Assembly: GCA_964383665.1 (NCBI GenBank)
Contig: CAYLHO010000003.1
Span: forward strand, 1 to 64,000
DNA length: 64,000 nt
Direction of reading: 5' to 3'
DNA from: UMGS687 sp964383665
GTDB lineage: Bacteria; Bacillota; Clostridia; Christensenellales; UBA1242
The notes below the pieces were generated by a model. The model searched no databases and was not told where the DNA came from. It saw only the letters and a list, made by a program, of their open reading frames with translations. Shown one piece after another: positions 51,001 to 59,834 of the stretch (position 1 is its first letter; every line of letters begins with the position of its first letter). Position numbers and translations under genes: made by a program.

Positions 51001-53426
51001 AAAATTTCAAAACCTTCTTGTTCAAAATTAACGATAGCATAATTTTTGCTGTTAAAGCTGTCAACTGAAATATCGTAATTTCCAACAATTTCGCCAGCTT
51101 TTCTTTTAAGTTTAAGATTTAATCCTTCCTCAACTTCTGTTCCAGCAGTTAATTCGTATGTAAGCGAAGGGTCAGCATCGCCATAGATTTTTGAGGCATA
51201 AAGTGCTTTAACTTCAACTTCTCTTTTGTTTATTGTTAGCGTTCCTGGAACAAATTCCAATTCATAGTTTGCCCCAGCCGACAGTGAGCCTTGTTGAATT
51301 TGATACTCTCCAACATCTTTTCCTTCTGTTCTTTCAAGACGTCCAACAAATGCATCTGTTCCGTAAAGTTTTCCTTCAGTGATCGAATAAGTAAATGTTG
51401 GATCGGTATCGCCAAACTGTTTTTGTTTATCGTCTGCTTTAACGGTTATTGGTGCTTTTGTTATTGTTCCAAAAACAACCGATGGAACGCTTTCAAGTTC
51501 GAAATCGGCCTTATCTGTTCCAATAAGTTCAACAGAGAAATCAACCGCTTTGTTTGTTCCAACATTTGCGCTCCCCGTAAAACTTGCAGTTATTCGAAGC
51601 CCAACATCTTTACTATATTTAATTTCGGTTTCCCAGTTAGCATCTCGATATGTGTTCCCATCTTTAAGTTGGAATTTTAAGTTAGCAAGAGGCACGGAAG
51701 AGATTGTTTTTTCTCCGTCATAAACTTTTTCAATTTTGACGCTTGAAATTTTGAAGATCGTTTTTGTTATTTCATACACATTCGAAACAAAGGTTATGTT
51801 GTAATTTGGATTTTGCTCAACAAGAGTTCCAACAATAATTCTATATTCCCCAACTGATGTTCCACTTTCTTTCGCAAGTTTCCCATTAAGCGTTTCGCCT
51901 TGAACAAGTCCTTCCGATTTAAATTCGATATCTTTTTCCGCAAGACCAATTCCTTGGGTTGTGTAGTTAGCAGAAACTGTTACGTCGCGTTTAATAATTT
52001 TTCCCGTAACAGGAATTGCTGGAATGCTATATTCTTTAAGGACATATTCCTCTGCACTTTTGCTTGTTAATGCAATTTGTCCGAAAACGTTAAGGGTTGT
52101 TGTTCCTGCGTTGGCATTTGTGAATTGTGCATAAATTCCACTTTCTTCATTAAGCCCCTGAATTTCAACTGTGCCTTTTGTTGTTTCAGTAAAAACAATT
52201 TCCTTAATAACGGCGTTTGTTGTTCCGTCATATGCTTTTGATTCAACAACAATTTCCTTAACCGAAATTTCTTTTTTAAGTGCGATGTTGATAATGCTTT
52301 TTGCTTCAACGCCTGTTAAAGTTATTGTTTTTGTTGAGGCATCATAGTTTGATGTGTCAACTGGAACATACCCATCGTTAAGAGCAATTGAAACATTATA
52401 ATTTGTTCCATCATTTGTTACGGAATAAGATTTAATTCCGCTTTCAAAATTTGAAGAGATGCTAACTCCATTGTTTGCTCCGTTAATTTTGAAAGTTATT
52501 GGAGTTGAATAGATATATTCATTTGAATCTGACGATTTTTTGCAACGTGCACGAACTGTTATATCCGCCGTTGCATTTGAGTTAACTTTTAAATAACCAT
52601 TTGCAAGAGCATCTTTGTCGATTGAATTTTTGCCTTTTGTTGCTTCCCATTCAATTTTAAAAATGTCTTTAAAATAATTTATTGTTTCGCCGCCTGCAAG
52701 TTCCAATATTGCGTTTGTTGCATTAAGATAGATTTGCTGACCGCGATAGACTTCACCGCCAGTAACACTTGTTTGAATTGAATCAATTTCAACAATATAG
52801 TTAAGGCACGGATCAAAAACCATAAACCCTTTTGAATTATCTTGCCCATAACCTTTTTGCGATTCAAAATTAAATTGAATTGTTGAATTGCTTTGGAGAA
52901 GTGTTTTTTCTGTTTCAAGCCATAATGGGGAATATGCACCCGAAGAAAAGACTCTGTTTCCCGTTACAGTTTTTGTTTCGGTTGTTGTTCCAGTTGTTAT
53001 TAAAGAAAAAGTTACTTTATCGCGATCGTCTGTTGAAAGAGCAAGATGCCCCGCACTTCCAGTTACATAAAGTTTTGCAGCCGTTGCAAGTTTTTGATAG
53101 TCCTCGGTAAGAGAAAAGATTTCACTTTTAACAATTGATTTTTTATCTGAAAATTTATCGGTTATCTTGTTTGTTATAACATAATTGTTAACTTGTTTCC
53201 CCGTGTTATCACGATAAGCATAATGGCTTGAGGTTAATCCAGCTTGAACAAACGAACTGAAATATGAATTTTTCCCATCACGAACTTTTGTTATTAAATG
53301 GCTTACGGAAGGGTTAATTTCATCTCCACCGCTAATTTGCGCAGAAACATTTTGCACTCCCATAAACGAAAAACAAAGGGAAAGCAACAAAACAAAAAAC
53401 AAACTTCCAAAAACAATTTTTTTCAT
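48054..53426 (-). CDS. Giant MBG/YDG-repeat surface protein
   Basis: 1790 residues from ATG 53426, where a signal peptide begins (KKIVFGSLFFVLLLS); the frame extends upstream without one. About 15 tandem modules of 75-100 residues follow. At least eight have the MBG signature (K.YGD.DPEF.Y, then G.Y.I..G.L....Y.L.F..G.L.I.KR); others are YDG-type (KVYDG or EYDST). The C-terminus has a membrane helix (NVALTYFLIALGCAVGVGG) and a short basic tail, so it is anchored by the membrane, not by sortase. Likely a cell-surface stalk or adhesin; this is inferred. A TATATT lies nine bases before the start, with no ribosome site. Confidence 0.88.
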   Translation of the reverse strand: MKKIVFGSLFFVLLLSLCFSFMGVQNVSAQISGGDEINPSVSHLITKVRDGKNSYFSSFVQAGLTSSHYAYRDNTGKQVNNYVITNKITDKFSDKKSIVKSEIFSLTEDYQKLATAAKLYVTGSAGHLALSTDDRDKVTFSLITTGTTTETKTVTGNRVFSSGAYSPLWLETEKTLLQSNSTIQFNFESQKGYGQDNSKGFMVFDPCLNYIVEIDSIQTSVTGGEVYRGQQIYLNATNAILELAGGETINYFKDIFKIEWEATKGKNSIDKDALANGYLKVNSNATADITVRARCKKSSDSNEYIYSTPITFKINGANNGVSISSNFESGIKSYSVTNDGTNYNVSIALNDGYVPVDTSNYDASTKTITLTGVEAKSIINIALKKEISVKEIVVESKAYDGTTNAVIKEIVFTETTKGTVEIQGLNEESGIYAQFTNANAGTTTLNVFGQIALTSKSAEEYVLKEYSIPAIPVTGKIIKRDVTVSANYTTQGIGLAEKDIEFKSEGLVQGETLNGKLAKESGTSVGEYRIIVGTLVEQNPNYNITFVSNVYEITKTIFKISSVKIEKVYDGEKTISSVPLANLKFQLKDGNTYRDANWETEIKYSKDVGLRITASFTGSANVGTNKAVDFSVELIGTDKADFELESVPSVVFGTITKAPITVKADDKQKQFGDTDPTFTYSITEGKLYGTDAFVGRLERTEGKDVGEYQIQQGSLSAGANYELEFVPGTLTINKREVEVKALYASKIYGDADPSLTYELTAGTEVEEGLNLKLKRKAGEIVGNYDISVDSFNSKNYAIVNFEQEGFEILVRDILISVYTKEKEYDSTDFAEAVYEIENLQANNPDNISLNITAKFQGTTVREWGISYYNNGSLITEFTSDLVLGENISCYNISFDVNYSAKINIRKIYIVVERGKITKEWGDPDPNPLPFTIENGFEGIVLTGELERGLTGVDADGYSVNNNEVGIYPLLLGTLINDDNNQFFEISFKEEGYYFEIIRRHIVLSPDNTTKVYGDEDPEFTFSLAPGITLPEGVELSDILNNGKLSREEGEDVGKYGYGLGSLKIISTQYKNYELFINNGCLEIVPREIEIEIHNKTKEYGEANPEFTYTIISGSLGFDGDLQIVSTNQENVGKYEIKAVISSTNYNLTASKAYLTITKAPITIAANDVSKVYGESDPELTIFIESGRLKFTDTLNSILSGKIKRVAGENVGSYSILQNTLKANGNYELTFSEGNFSITKRIAYVVANPISMFLDEVSDPYELTYNVVNLLQGDSLSGELFVNPTGVGEFQIQKGTLSNSNYEIDFTSATLKVSKRKLVINVEGLKKSYDSTTTHEEFKYNFDPIVSQIKNGHNSDYFGVVLSCNPEKDCGTYLISATYSNAVDEFYDVEVNNNYFKIFPRVIKITPNDLELTYGDRIPSESELTCKKIEGIIFNNEITVALKFEEEISGVGTYKIVDNTQSTDNYIINCEFGTLKINPKQITVQISNFEKTYGNEDPEFEYSFEEGAVVNGDVISGSITREQGEQVGTYNLICQLENPNYKILMSETTLEIKKRMLNITISAKDKVYNGNLIVETSYVIDNKVTGDDVDISYTANFETADVGNNKQIKITSLKLLGEDKGNYDYEIVSPVTAKITYRSISKDGVKITVDEGNTSLVYGTYLQVEFLLAEEIGSIANNKNTEAGIRISLFNQQNELLTEIGKVKVTIVSDEFPYSDFEIHLLNEDRTTEKMTYEETIQNISFETTKLGTFVTTTNKNVALTYFLIALGCAVGVGGIITGIVVGVKKSKGKI

Positions 53427-53534
53427 CTTACAATTAATATAACACAAAATATATTTTTCTCCAATTTTATTTAGTATTTGCAAAAAAAATATTTAATGTG
53501 ATATAATAACGATAAGTTATAAGATAAAATATAT

Positions 53535-54992
53535 ATGTCGGTTGTTGGAATAATTATTTTAATAGTTTTGTGTGTTAACTTTCTTTGCGTGTTAACAATG
53601 ATTTTTGTTGAACGAAAAAAGCCAATGACAATTGTTGCATGGTCGATGGTTTTAACCTTTCTTCCAATTATTGGATTTATAATTTATTGTTTTGTTGGAA
53701 GCGGTTTAAGCTATCGAACAAAAAAAATGTTTAAGAAGAGACGTCTTGTTGCAAAGGAATATGAAGAATTTATTCACGAACAAAAACATCTTTTTTCGTC
53801 GCGTAAAATTCCAGAGAGCGAGAAGGAATGTTTAGATCTTCTCCTTTTCAATCTTAACAATTCAAATTGTTCATATTTCAAAAATAACGATGTTAGAGTT
53901 TTTCTTTCTGGTGAAGACAAAATTGCGGCATTAAAAAAAGACCTTGAACGCGCAAAGCATTCAATTAACATGTTATATTACATCTTTGCGGACGATGAAG
54001 CCGGAAAAGAAATTATGGAAATTTTAATTCGAAAAGCAAAGGAAGGTGTTAAAGTTAAGTTGCTTTACGATTCTTTTGGCAGCCACAGAACAAAACCATC
54101 TTTTTTCAAAAAACTTGTTAAAGCAGGCGGCGAAATTGCAGAATTTTTCCCATTCTTTCTTGGGATTCGACTTTTCAGTTTAAAGGCAAACTATCGCAAT
54201 CATAAAAAGATTGTTGTTATCGACGGGAAAATTGCTTACATGGGCGGAATTAACATTCGCGATGACCACATGGGGCGAAAACAAAAACTTAGCCCATGGC
54301 GCGACACGCACATTCGAATTGTTGGAAGCGCGGCATACAATCTTCAAATTGCGTTCTTTAACGACTGGAGATATTGCAAAAACGACAACTCAAGCATGAA
54401 TAAACTTTTGGAAGATGGTTTCTTCCCAAGGCTTGGAAGTTATGGAAATGTTGGCTGCCAAATTTTAACAAGCGGGCCAGATCTTCCAAACCAGCCAATT
54501 AAAGAATCCATAACTAAAATGATTTTAAGCGCGAAAGATTCAATCTTAATTCAAACGCCATATTTTATTCCAGATGAGGCAATGTTAAGTGCGCTTAAGA
54601 TTGCTAAACTTAGCGGAGTGTCGGTTAAAATTATGCTTCCACTCAAGCCAGACAAGAAATTTGTTTACGCTGCAAGTTTATCCTATGTTAAGGACCTTCT
54701 TCCAAGCGGAATTGAATTCTATCTTTATAACGGGTTCTTACATGCAAAAACGATAATCATCGACAACAAAGTTGTTTCAATTGGCTCTTGCAATTTCGAC
54801 AACCGCTCTTTTGGACTTAACTTTGAGGTTATGGCTTTCCTTTATGGAAAAGAATTTGTTGAACAAAACATTGCATATTTTAAAAACGATGAAACAAACT
54901 GTGTTAAGGTTGAAAAGAATTTCTTTAAACGAAAAATTTGGTTTAACAAATTCACTCAAGCATTCGTAAGACTTTTTGCCCCATTGCTTTAA
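53535..54992 (+). CDS. cls: Cardiolipin synthase (phospholipase D family)
   Basis: 485 residues. Two N-terminal membrane helices (PLDc_N region, about 3-55) are followed by two HKD motifs: NHKKIVVIDGKIAYMGGIN (near 227) and HAKTIIIDNKVVSIGSCNF (near 405). It joins two phosphatidylglycerol molecules to make cardiolipin. CdsA at 37566 supplies the pathway. The ATG has no ribosome site; a TAAAAT ends four bases upstream and a TATAAT lies 33 bases upstream, so the exact start of transcription is unclear. Confidence 0.93.
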   Translation: MSVVGIIILIVLCVNFLCVLTMIFVERKKPMTIVAWSMVLTFLPIIGFIIYCFVGSGLSYRTKKMFKKRRLVAKEYEEFIHEQKHLFSSRKIPESEKECLDLLLFNLNNSNCSYFKNNDVRVFLSGEDKIAALKKDLERAKHSINMLYYIFADDEAGKEIMEILIRKAKEGVKVKLLYDSFGSHRTKPSFFKKLVKAGGEIAEFFPFFLGIRLFSLKANYRNHKKIVVIDGKIAYMGGINIRDDHMGRKQKLSPWRDTHIRIVGSAAYNLQIAFFNDWRYCKNDNSSMNKLLEDGFFPRLGSYGNVGCQILTSGPDLPNQPIKESITKMILSAKDSILIQTPYFIPDEAMLSALKIAKLSGVSVKIMLPLKPDKKFVYAASLSYVKDLLPSGIEFYLYNGFLHAKTIIIDNKVVSIGSCNFDNRSFGLNFEVMAFLYGKEFVEQNIAYFKNDETNCVKVEKNFFKRKIWFNKFTQAFVRLFAPLL

Positions 54993-55044
54993 TTTGTTTA
55001 GAAAAATTTAATATATTTGTTATACTATGAAAAAGGAGAATGAT

Positions 55045-55989
55045 ATGGAAGCAAAAAAGGAAGAAAAAAAGAAACCAGCGCAAAAGAAAACTTCAACTGC
55101 TCCTAAAACAAAAAAAGTTAAGGTTGAAACTCCAAATGAAAACGTTGAAAAACAAGAAACTAACATTAATCATAATCCATCAACGAACAAGAACTTTGAA
55201 ATTGATTTAACAAGAGATTTCAACGAATCCTCAACATTTGATGTTGAATACTATCGCGAAGTTTTTATGGAGCTTCGAAAACAAATGGACGAGCTTTCAC
55301 TTAAAAGAGGGAAAAACGACGAAGCATATAAAGAATATGACGAAGCGGTTTATAACATAACTTCAAATTCTGTTTCAAGTTGTGAAGCTCAAGACTTTTT
55401 GGGCTATTGCTATAAAAAAGGGTTCTATGATTTTTGCATAATGAATTATGAAAAATACATGAAATGGACTCTTTTGGCGGCGGCAAACGGAAACGCATTC
55501 AGTGTTTCAAAACTTCAAGTCTATTTAACAACCGCTCTCGATTCAATCGACTATGTTGATCATGAAACCCTTCTTGATTTCTTGGACATAACAAACGAGA
55601 ACTATATTCTCTTTTTATCAAAACTTCTTTGCACCGAAATTGTTGAAATTCTTGGAATAACAACCGAAGAACTTGTTAAAATGCCAGAAAAATATATGGA
55701 ACAAAACGAGGAAGTTCAAAAGGTTTTCGACAAGGCAAAAATGGAAGCAGCTCAAAGAGTTCAAGTTAAACTTCAAAACGCTGCAAAAATTTTAAACGAC
55801 GAACTTGAGAGACAAGATGAAATCGACAAAGAAATAAGACAACGCGAAAAAGAAATTGAGGAAAAAGAACGAAAGAAAGAAGAACAAGAAAAACAAGAAG
55901 AGATTAAGCAAGAAAAAGTTGCAGAAGAACAAAAAGAACAAAACATGTTCAAAAGAAAACCAGGAATTAAAAAGAAATTTAGATATTAA
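55045..55989 (+). CDS. Hypothetical charged coiled-coil protein
   Basis: 314 residues from ATG 55045, seven bases after AAAGGAGAA; an ATG at 55027 precedes that site and is unlikely. The N-terminus (1-45) is Lys-rich and disordered, the middle (60-215) is helical with SEL1-like spacing (AQDFLGYCYKKGFYDFCIMN, KWTLLAAANGNAFSVSKLQ), and the C-terminus is a long Glu/Lys/Gln coiled coil. No family is recognised. Monocistronic, with TATACT just upstream. Confidence 0.6.
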   Translation: MEAKKEEKKKPAQKKTSTAPKTKKVKVETPNENVEKQETNINHNPSTNKNFEIDLTRDFNESSTFDVEYYREVFMELRKQMDELSLKRGKNDEAYKEYDEAVYNITSNSVSSCEAQDFLGYCYKKGFYDFCIMNYEKYMKWTLLAAANGNAFSVSKLQVYLTTALDSIDYVDHETLLDFLDITNENYILFLSKLLCTEIVEILGITTEELVKMPEKYMEQNEEVQKVFDKAKMEAAQRVQVKLQNAAKILNDELERQDEIDKEIRQREKEIEEKERKKEEQEKQEEIKQEKVAEEQKEQNMFKRKPGIKKKFRY

Positions 55990-55991
55990 AA

Positions 55992-56016
55992 AAACTTAGG
56001 CTTTTGCCTAAGTTTT
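55992..56016. terminator. Bidirectional terminator 55992-56016
   Basis: AAACTTAGGC / GCCTAAGTTT stem with TTTT loop between convergent genes. Confidence 0.9.
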
Positions 56017-56664
56017 ATTTTTGTTCTTTTTCCTTTTCTTTCTTGTTGTTGTTATGATTGAAACAACAATTGAAATAACAAGAATGAAAATGAAAACAAC
56101 TAATATAATTGTTCCGTTGAACCCCTCAACAACTAAATCGCTTGTTTTAATGTATCCAGTTAAAATTTGATTTTCAAATTCAAACATAATTTTTGTTGAA
56201 TCATTGTTTTTATTATATTCTTCAACAATTTTAACTTCTTGAAACTGTTTAAGCAAAACAGGTTGCCCAGAAATTATTATCTCACTTCCATTTTCAAGTT
56301 GTTTGGTTGAAAAAACCTTAACATTTTCATTTAGTGTTTTAGCGTTTGGATCAAGAGTTTTCTCAAGCGAGGAACTGTTGGCATCGGAAACCGCATTTTT
56401 TAAGATCCACCCGTTTGTTTCGCTGTTTGGAATTTTAACTTGGAAGAACATAAGTTCGCCCGTTGTTGCCGTTCCAACAACCTCAAATTCGTCACCAAAA
56501 GTTGCAGTTAAAAGAACATTTGCCGTTTCATTTGGCGAATCCAAAACCGCACAAGAAGAAACAGAAACTTTAACCTTTGAAGTTTCTGCATCAACGCTTG
56601 AAATTGTTGGAATGAAAATTAAAAGCGCAAAAAAACAAAATAAAATCGTAAAAATTTTTTTCAC
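56008..56664 (-). CDS. Secreted SH3-like protein with C-terminal membrane anchor
   Basis: 218 residues. An N-terminal signal peptide (1-26) is followed by a bacterial SH3-like domain (VSVSSCAVLDSPNETANVLL to ETNGWILKNAVS, about 32-95), a second weaker repeat (105-180), and one membrane helix (184-206) with a basic KKRKKNKNK tail inside the cell. It may bind peptidoglycan at the membrane surface; that is an inference from the fold. The start is GTG at 56664 with no ribosome site. Confidence 0.7.
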   Translation of the reverse strand: MKKIFTILFCFFALLIFIPTISSVDAETSKVKVSVSSCAVLDSPNETANVLLTATFGDEFEVVGTATTGELMFFQVKIPNSETNGWILKNAVSDANSSSLEKTLDPNAKTLNENVKVFSTKQLENGSEIIISGQPVLLKQFQEVKIVEEYNKNNDSTKIMFEFENQILTGYIKTSDLVVEGFNGTIILVVFIFILVISIVVSIITTTRKKRKKNKNKT

Positions 56665-56699
56665 GATTTTATTTTATCATATTCGAATTTTTAAATCAA
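56665..56699 (-). promoter_or_regulatory. Promoter giving a leaderless mRNA for the SH3-like gene
   Basis: Minus strand: TTGATT (56694-56699), 17-base spacer, TAAAAT (56671-56676), six bases to GTG 56664. It begins immediately after the jag stop codon. Confidence 0.75.
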
Positions 56700-57500
56700 C
56701 TATTCTTCGTTTTCTTGATGTTCTTTTGGAAGAATAATAACGTATCTGTTAGGCTCCGTTCCTTTGCTTGTTGTTGTAACACTTTCGCTTTGTTGGAGTT
56801 CGGTGTGGATAATTCTTCTTTCGTTTGCGCTCATTGGTTCAAGTTTTAACGAGCGACCGCTCTTTTCAACTCTTGCTTCCATTCTGTGGGCAAGGGCTTT
56901 AAGAGTTTCCTCTCTCTTTTCACGATAGTTTTCAATGTCAAGAATAAATCTTTTTCTTTTCCCTGAAAATTCATTTTCAACAACCGATGCAACATATTGA
57001 ATTGCGTTTAAGCATTCCCCGCGATATCCAATTAAATCGCCGGTGTTTCCGCCTTCAACTTTAACAAGGATTTTTTCCTCATCTTCCTCGCAGAAAAGGT
57101 TATAGTTTGGAGAAATAACATCTAAAAGACCTTTTAAGAAATCAACTCCAGAAACTTTGTTTTCCTTTTTATTTTCTTTCTTTTCCTTCTTAACTTGTTT
57201 TTTCTCTTCTTTTTCTTGTTCTTTTTCTGCTTTCTTTTCTTCCTTGGAACTTAAACTTTCAACGTCCTTAAACATTGCTTTAACATCGAAAACTTCTTCC
57301 GTTTCCTCAATTTCCTCTCTGCGTTTTTCATATGCTTCTTCGCAATCTTCAGAAATTGTTACAAGAACTTTTGCTTTCTTAAAAATTCCGCCTTCTTCCA
57401 AAATTTTGATGTCAACATCTTCTCTTTTTGCATTTAATTGTTCAAGTGCATCTTCAATTGCTTTTTCAATTGATTTTCCAATTCCTTCACAACTTTTCAT
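56700..57500 (-). CDS. jag: RNA-binding protein KhpB (Jag)
   Basis: 266 residues. Jag_N domain (about 1-52), a long Lys/Glu linker, a KH domain with the loop GDLIGYRGECLNAIQYVA (near 155-172) and an R3H domain (SANERRIIHTELQ, near 222). With KhpA it binds many RNAs and influences cell elongation. Located after yidC, eleven bases apart, as in most Firmicutes. Confidence 0.93.
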   Translation of the reverse strand: MKSCEGIGKSIEKAIEDALEQLNAKREDVDIKILEEGGIFKKAKVLVTISEDCEEAYEKRREEIEETEEVFDVKAMFKDVESLSSKEEKKAEKEQEKEEKKQVKKEKKENKKENKVSGVDFLKGLLDVISPNYNLFCEEDEEKILVKVEGGNTGDLIGYRGECLNAIQYVASVVENEFSGKRKRFILDIENYREKREETLKALAHRMEARVEKSGRSLKLEPMSANERRIIHTELQQSESVTTTSKGTEPNRYVIILPKEHQENEE

Positions 57501-57511
57501 TTTTCTCTCCC

Positions 57512-58867
57512 CTATCTTTTATAAGAAACTTCCTTACTTTGTTTTTTAGCTTTACGCTTTTCCTCAAGTTCGTCCCATTTTTTAATTCCTAAATTAATTA
57601 ATGGTGTTGTTGCAAGTGAGAACAGCGATCCAATTAAAATGTAAAGCCCGAAAACTGTGTTGTATGAAATTGTGATGTATCCCATAAGCGCTGGGAGCAA
57701 GACCAACATTAAAATTCCGCCTGGGGCTTTCTTTTGTTTTTCTTCGCCATTTTCTTGTTTTTTCTTTTTCTTGAAAGGCAACTTTCCTTGAGTTGCAAGC
57801 ATTGAAAGAACGTTAACAGCAACGGCCATAATTGGAATGATCATATATCCATTAACTCTGTTTTCGCTTTCAACTGCGCTCATAACAAGGTTATATTTTT
57901 CGCGGTCGGATTCTTTGTTCGCCAAAAGACGAACGTTGAATGTTTCCTCTTCGCCCTCGCCAAGCGAATCTTTGTATGTCACTCTTGCAAGAGAAACAAA
58001 TTCGTCGAATGATGTTGAAGATTTTTGCCATGGAACATCGCTTTTCCAAACGTTGTCAACCCAAAGCCAACTGTTTTTAACTTCATTATATTTAAGTTTA
58101 ACAGCATCATTAATTGGAACCATAATTTCGTCAAGAGTTTTTCCGGCTGCTGCTTCGCCTGCAAGTTTTCCTTGCTCCTCGAAAAGCGCAACGTTTTCTG
58201 AATTAGCAACGGCATCATTTCCTGCTTTTGAAATTGCGGCATTATCTTCTTCTGTTAAAACATAGCCTTCTTCTTTACCTGCTAAAATTTCCGCTCTCTT
58301 TTGAGCTTCAGCTTGATTTCTTATTTCTGTTTTCTTGTTTTCATAGGCTGTTGAAAAAGCGGATTGATATTTTTCATAGTCCGTTTCAACTTCTTCGGTT
58401 TCATAGGCAACTTGGTTGAACGCATTTTCCATTTCTTGATATTGCGATCCAACTTTATATGCAGCCATTGTGTTAAGTCCGTTGAAAAGCGTTATAAAAA
58501 TGAACAACGTTAAAGCCATGTAAACAAGCATAATAACACATGAACCAGTCACATTGTAATTATACTTTTTATAAATTTCCATGGTCTTTTGGTTAATCAT
58601 TTGCTTATTGTTGCCATATTTCTTTTGGACTTTCTCAATTTCCGGTTGAACAAGCGCTTGAACTTTTGTGTTCTTCGCAGAAATTCTTCTGTTAACAAAA
58701 TCCAAAGGCAAAATAACAAGCTTAACAACAATTGTGAAAATTATAATTGCCCATGCATAGTTTGGAATCCCATTATGGAACGCCATAATAATTTTTTCCC
58801 AAACTCCCGTTGGTTCTTGAATTGCAGCAGTGCAAAGGAAGTTTGAAAATTTGGTTATAAAAGCCAT
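57512..58867 (-). CDS. yidC: Membrane protein insertase YidC/Oxa1 with large insertion
   Basis: 451 residues against about 260 for typical Firmicutes YidC. Conserved parts are the YAWAIIIFTIVVKLVILPLD helix with its conserved basic face, the QPEIEKVQKKYGNN cytosolic helix, and the C-terminal helices GGILMLVLLPALMGYITISY and SLATTPLINLGIKKW. An extra region of about 150 residues, Glu/Ala/Lys-rich, sits between the second conserved helix and the LWVDNVWKSD loop on the outer side. The start overlaps the yidD end by 13 bases. It inserts membrane proteins with or without Sec. Confidence 0.92.
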   Translation of the reverse strand: MAFITKFSNFLCTAAIQEPTGVWEKIIMAFHNGIPNYAWAIIIFTIVVKLVILPLDFVNRRISAKNTKVQALVQPEIEKVQKKYGNNKQMINQKTMEIYKKYNYNVTGSCVIMLVYMALTLFIFITLFNGLNTMAAYKVGSQYQEMENAFNQVAYETEEVETDYEKYQSAFSTAYENKKTEIRNQAEAQKRAEILAGKEEGYVLTEEDNAAISKAGNDAVANSENVALFEEQGKLAGEAAAGKTLDEIMVPINDAVKLKYNEVKNSWLWVDNVWKSDVPWQKSSTSFDEFVSLARVTYKDSLGEGEEETFNVRLLANKESDREKYNLVMSAVESENRVNGYMIIPIMAVAVNVLSMLATQGKLPFKKKKKQENGEEKQKKAPGGILMLVLLPALMGYITISYNTVFGLYILIGSLFSLATTPLINLGIKKWDELEEKRKAKKQSKEVSYKR

Positions 58868-59130
58868 TTTAAATCTCCTTTAATATTGAGAGGAATTGGG
58901 TCGAAGCCACAATCTCCTCCCGGCCGACATTTCAAAAGACGCTTAATTCCAAGCCAAGTTCCTTTGAAAGCGCCAAATTCTTTAATTGCCTGTTCCATAT
59001 ATGTTGAACAAGTTGGAACAAATCCACACGTTGTTGGCAAAATTGGGCTTATGCAAAATTTATAAAATTTAACCAGACAAAGCAAAATTAACCTAAAGGG
59101 ATAGGTTATTATTTTAAGAAATGTTTTCAT
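58855..59130 (-). CDS. yidD: Membrane protein insertion efficiency factor YidD
   Basis: 91 residues. The YidD signature PTTCGFVPTCSTYMEQAI and GGDCGFDPIP, with the amphipathic N-terminal helix YPFRLILLCLVKFYKF, identify it. It is thought to help YidC-dependent insertion. Overlaps rnpA by 17 bases upstream and yidC by 13 downstream, showing tight translational coupling. Confidence 0.94.
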   Translation of the reverse strand: MKTFLKIITYPFRLILLCLVKFYKFCISPILPTTCGFVPTCSTYMEQAIKEFGAFKGTWLGIKRLLKCRPGGDCGFDPIPLNIKGDLKWLL

Positions 59131-59500
59131 CTATTTTTTTGCCTTCTGGCTTATTTTCAATTTTTTGATATAATCCCGCTTTTTCAAGCAAAGATACAAT
59201 TGATTTTCTTATCGAATTGAGATTCTCTTGGTCAATCCCCTCACGTGCAATGAAAATATAGTTAAACCCTTTGTTGAAATTATTAAGCTCAATTCGTGTT
59301 GCTTCTCGAAGAAGTCTTTTAACTCTGCTTCTTGTAACACTGTTCCCAATTTTTTTGCTAACAGTGAACCCAATTTTGAAAGGTTGATATTTCGTTTTAA
59401 TGTAACTTAACGAAAGTTTGTTTGCGTGTTTTGTTTGTCCATTTTTGTAAATATATGTGAACTGCTTATTTTTCTTTAGGCGATTTTGTTTAGGTAGCAT
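59114..59500 (-). CDS. rnpA: Ribonuclease P protein component
   Basis: 128 residues. The RNP signature SVTRSRVKRLLREA (near residues 53-66) and the start NRLKKNKQFTYIYKNG are diagnostic. It assists the RNase P RNA in removing tRNA 5' leaders. It lies 12 bases downstream of rpmH. Its C-terminus is extended by a charged tail (KIENKPEGKKIDENIS) that overlaps yidD. Confidence 0.95.
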   Translation of the reverse strand: MLPKQNRLKKNKQFTYIYKNGQTKHANKLSLSYIKTKYQPFKIGFTVSKKIGNSVTRSRVKRLLREATRIELNNFNKGFNYIFIAREGIDQENLNSIRKSIVSLLEKAGLYQKIENKPEGKKIDENIS

Positions 59501-59512
59501 ATTTTTGCCTCC

Positions 59513-59647
59513 CTATGCTGAAAGTTTTGCTCTGCCTCTGTTTCTACGTCTTCTAATAACATTTCTTCCGCCTTGTGTTTTCATTCTTGCGCGGAAACCA
59601 TGAACTTTGCTTCTTTGACGTTTCTTTGGTTGGTATGTTCTTTTCAT
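59513..59647 (-). CDS. rpmH: 50S ribosomal protein L34
   Basis: 44 residues: MKRTYQPKKRQRSKVHGF, RARMKTQGGRNVIRRRRNRG, RAKLSA, the textbook L34 sequence. CAGGAGGGAAAA precedes the ATG. It starts the rpmH-rnpA-yidD-yidC-jag cluster, which points away from dnaA as is usual at Firmicutes origins. Confidence 0.97.
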   Translation of the reverse strand: MKRTYQPKKRQRSKVHGFRARMKTQGGRNVIRRRRNRGRAKLSA

Positions 59648-59834
59648 TTTTCCCTCCTGTTAAATTTTTCCCATAAAAAAGAATACTTTTCCATAAGTAG
59701 TTTGATTATATATTATAAAGTTGTTAAAGTCAAATATTTTTATTTGACGTGTTGTTAAAAGATTTTTGAATTATCCACATTTTTTGTGTGCCAATTTTAT
59801 TTTTTTATGATATAATCTTTCCCGAGGATAAAAA
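59648..59834. other. Intergenic region rpmH/dnaA, probable part of oriC
   Basis: 187 AT-rich bases between divergent rpmH and dnaA. One perfect DnaA box TTATCCACA lies at 59771-59779; I see no further perfect boxes, fewer than expected for a complete Firmicutes origin. TATAAT at about 59811 is the dnaA -10. Confidence 0.5.

Noticed and set aside
57157..57549. Ser/Phe-rich plus-strand frame over jag
   Set aside because: Antisense of the charged jag linker; no ribosome site.
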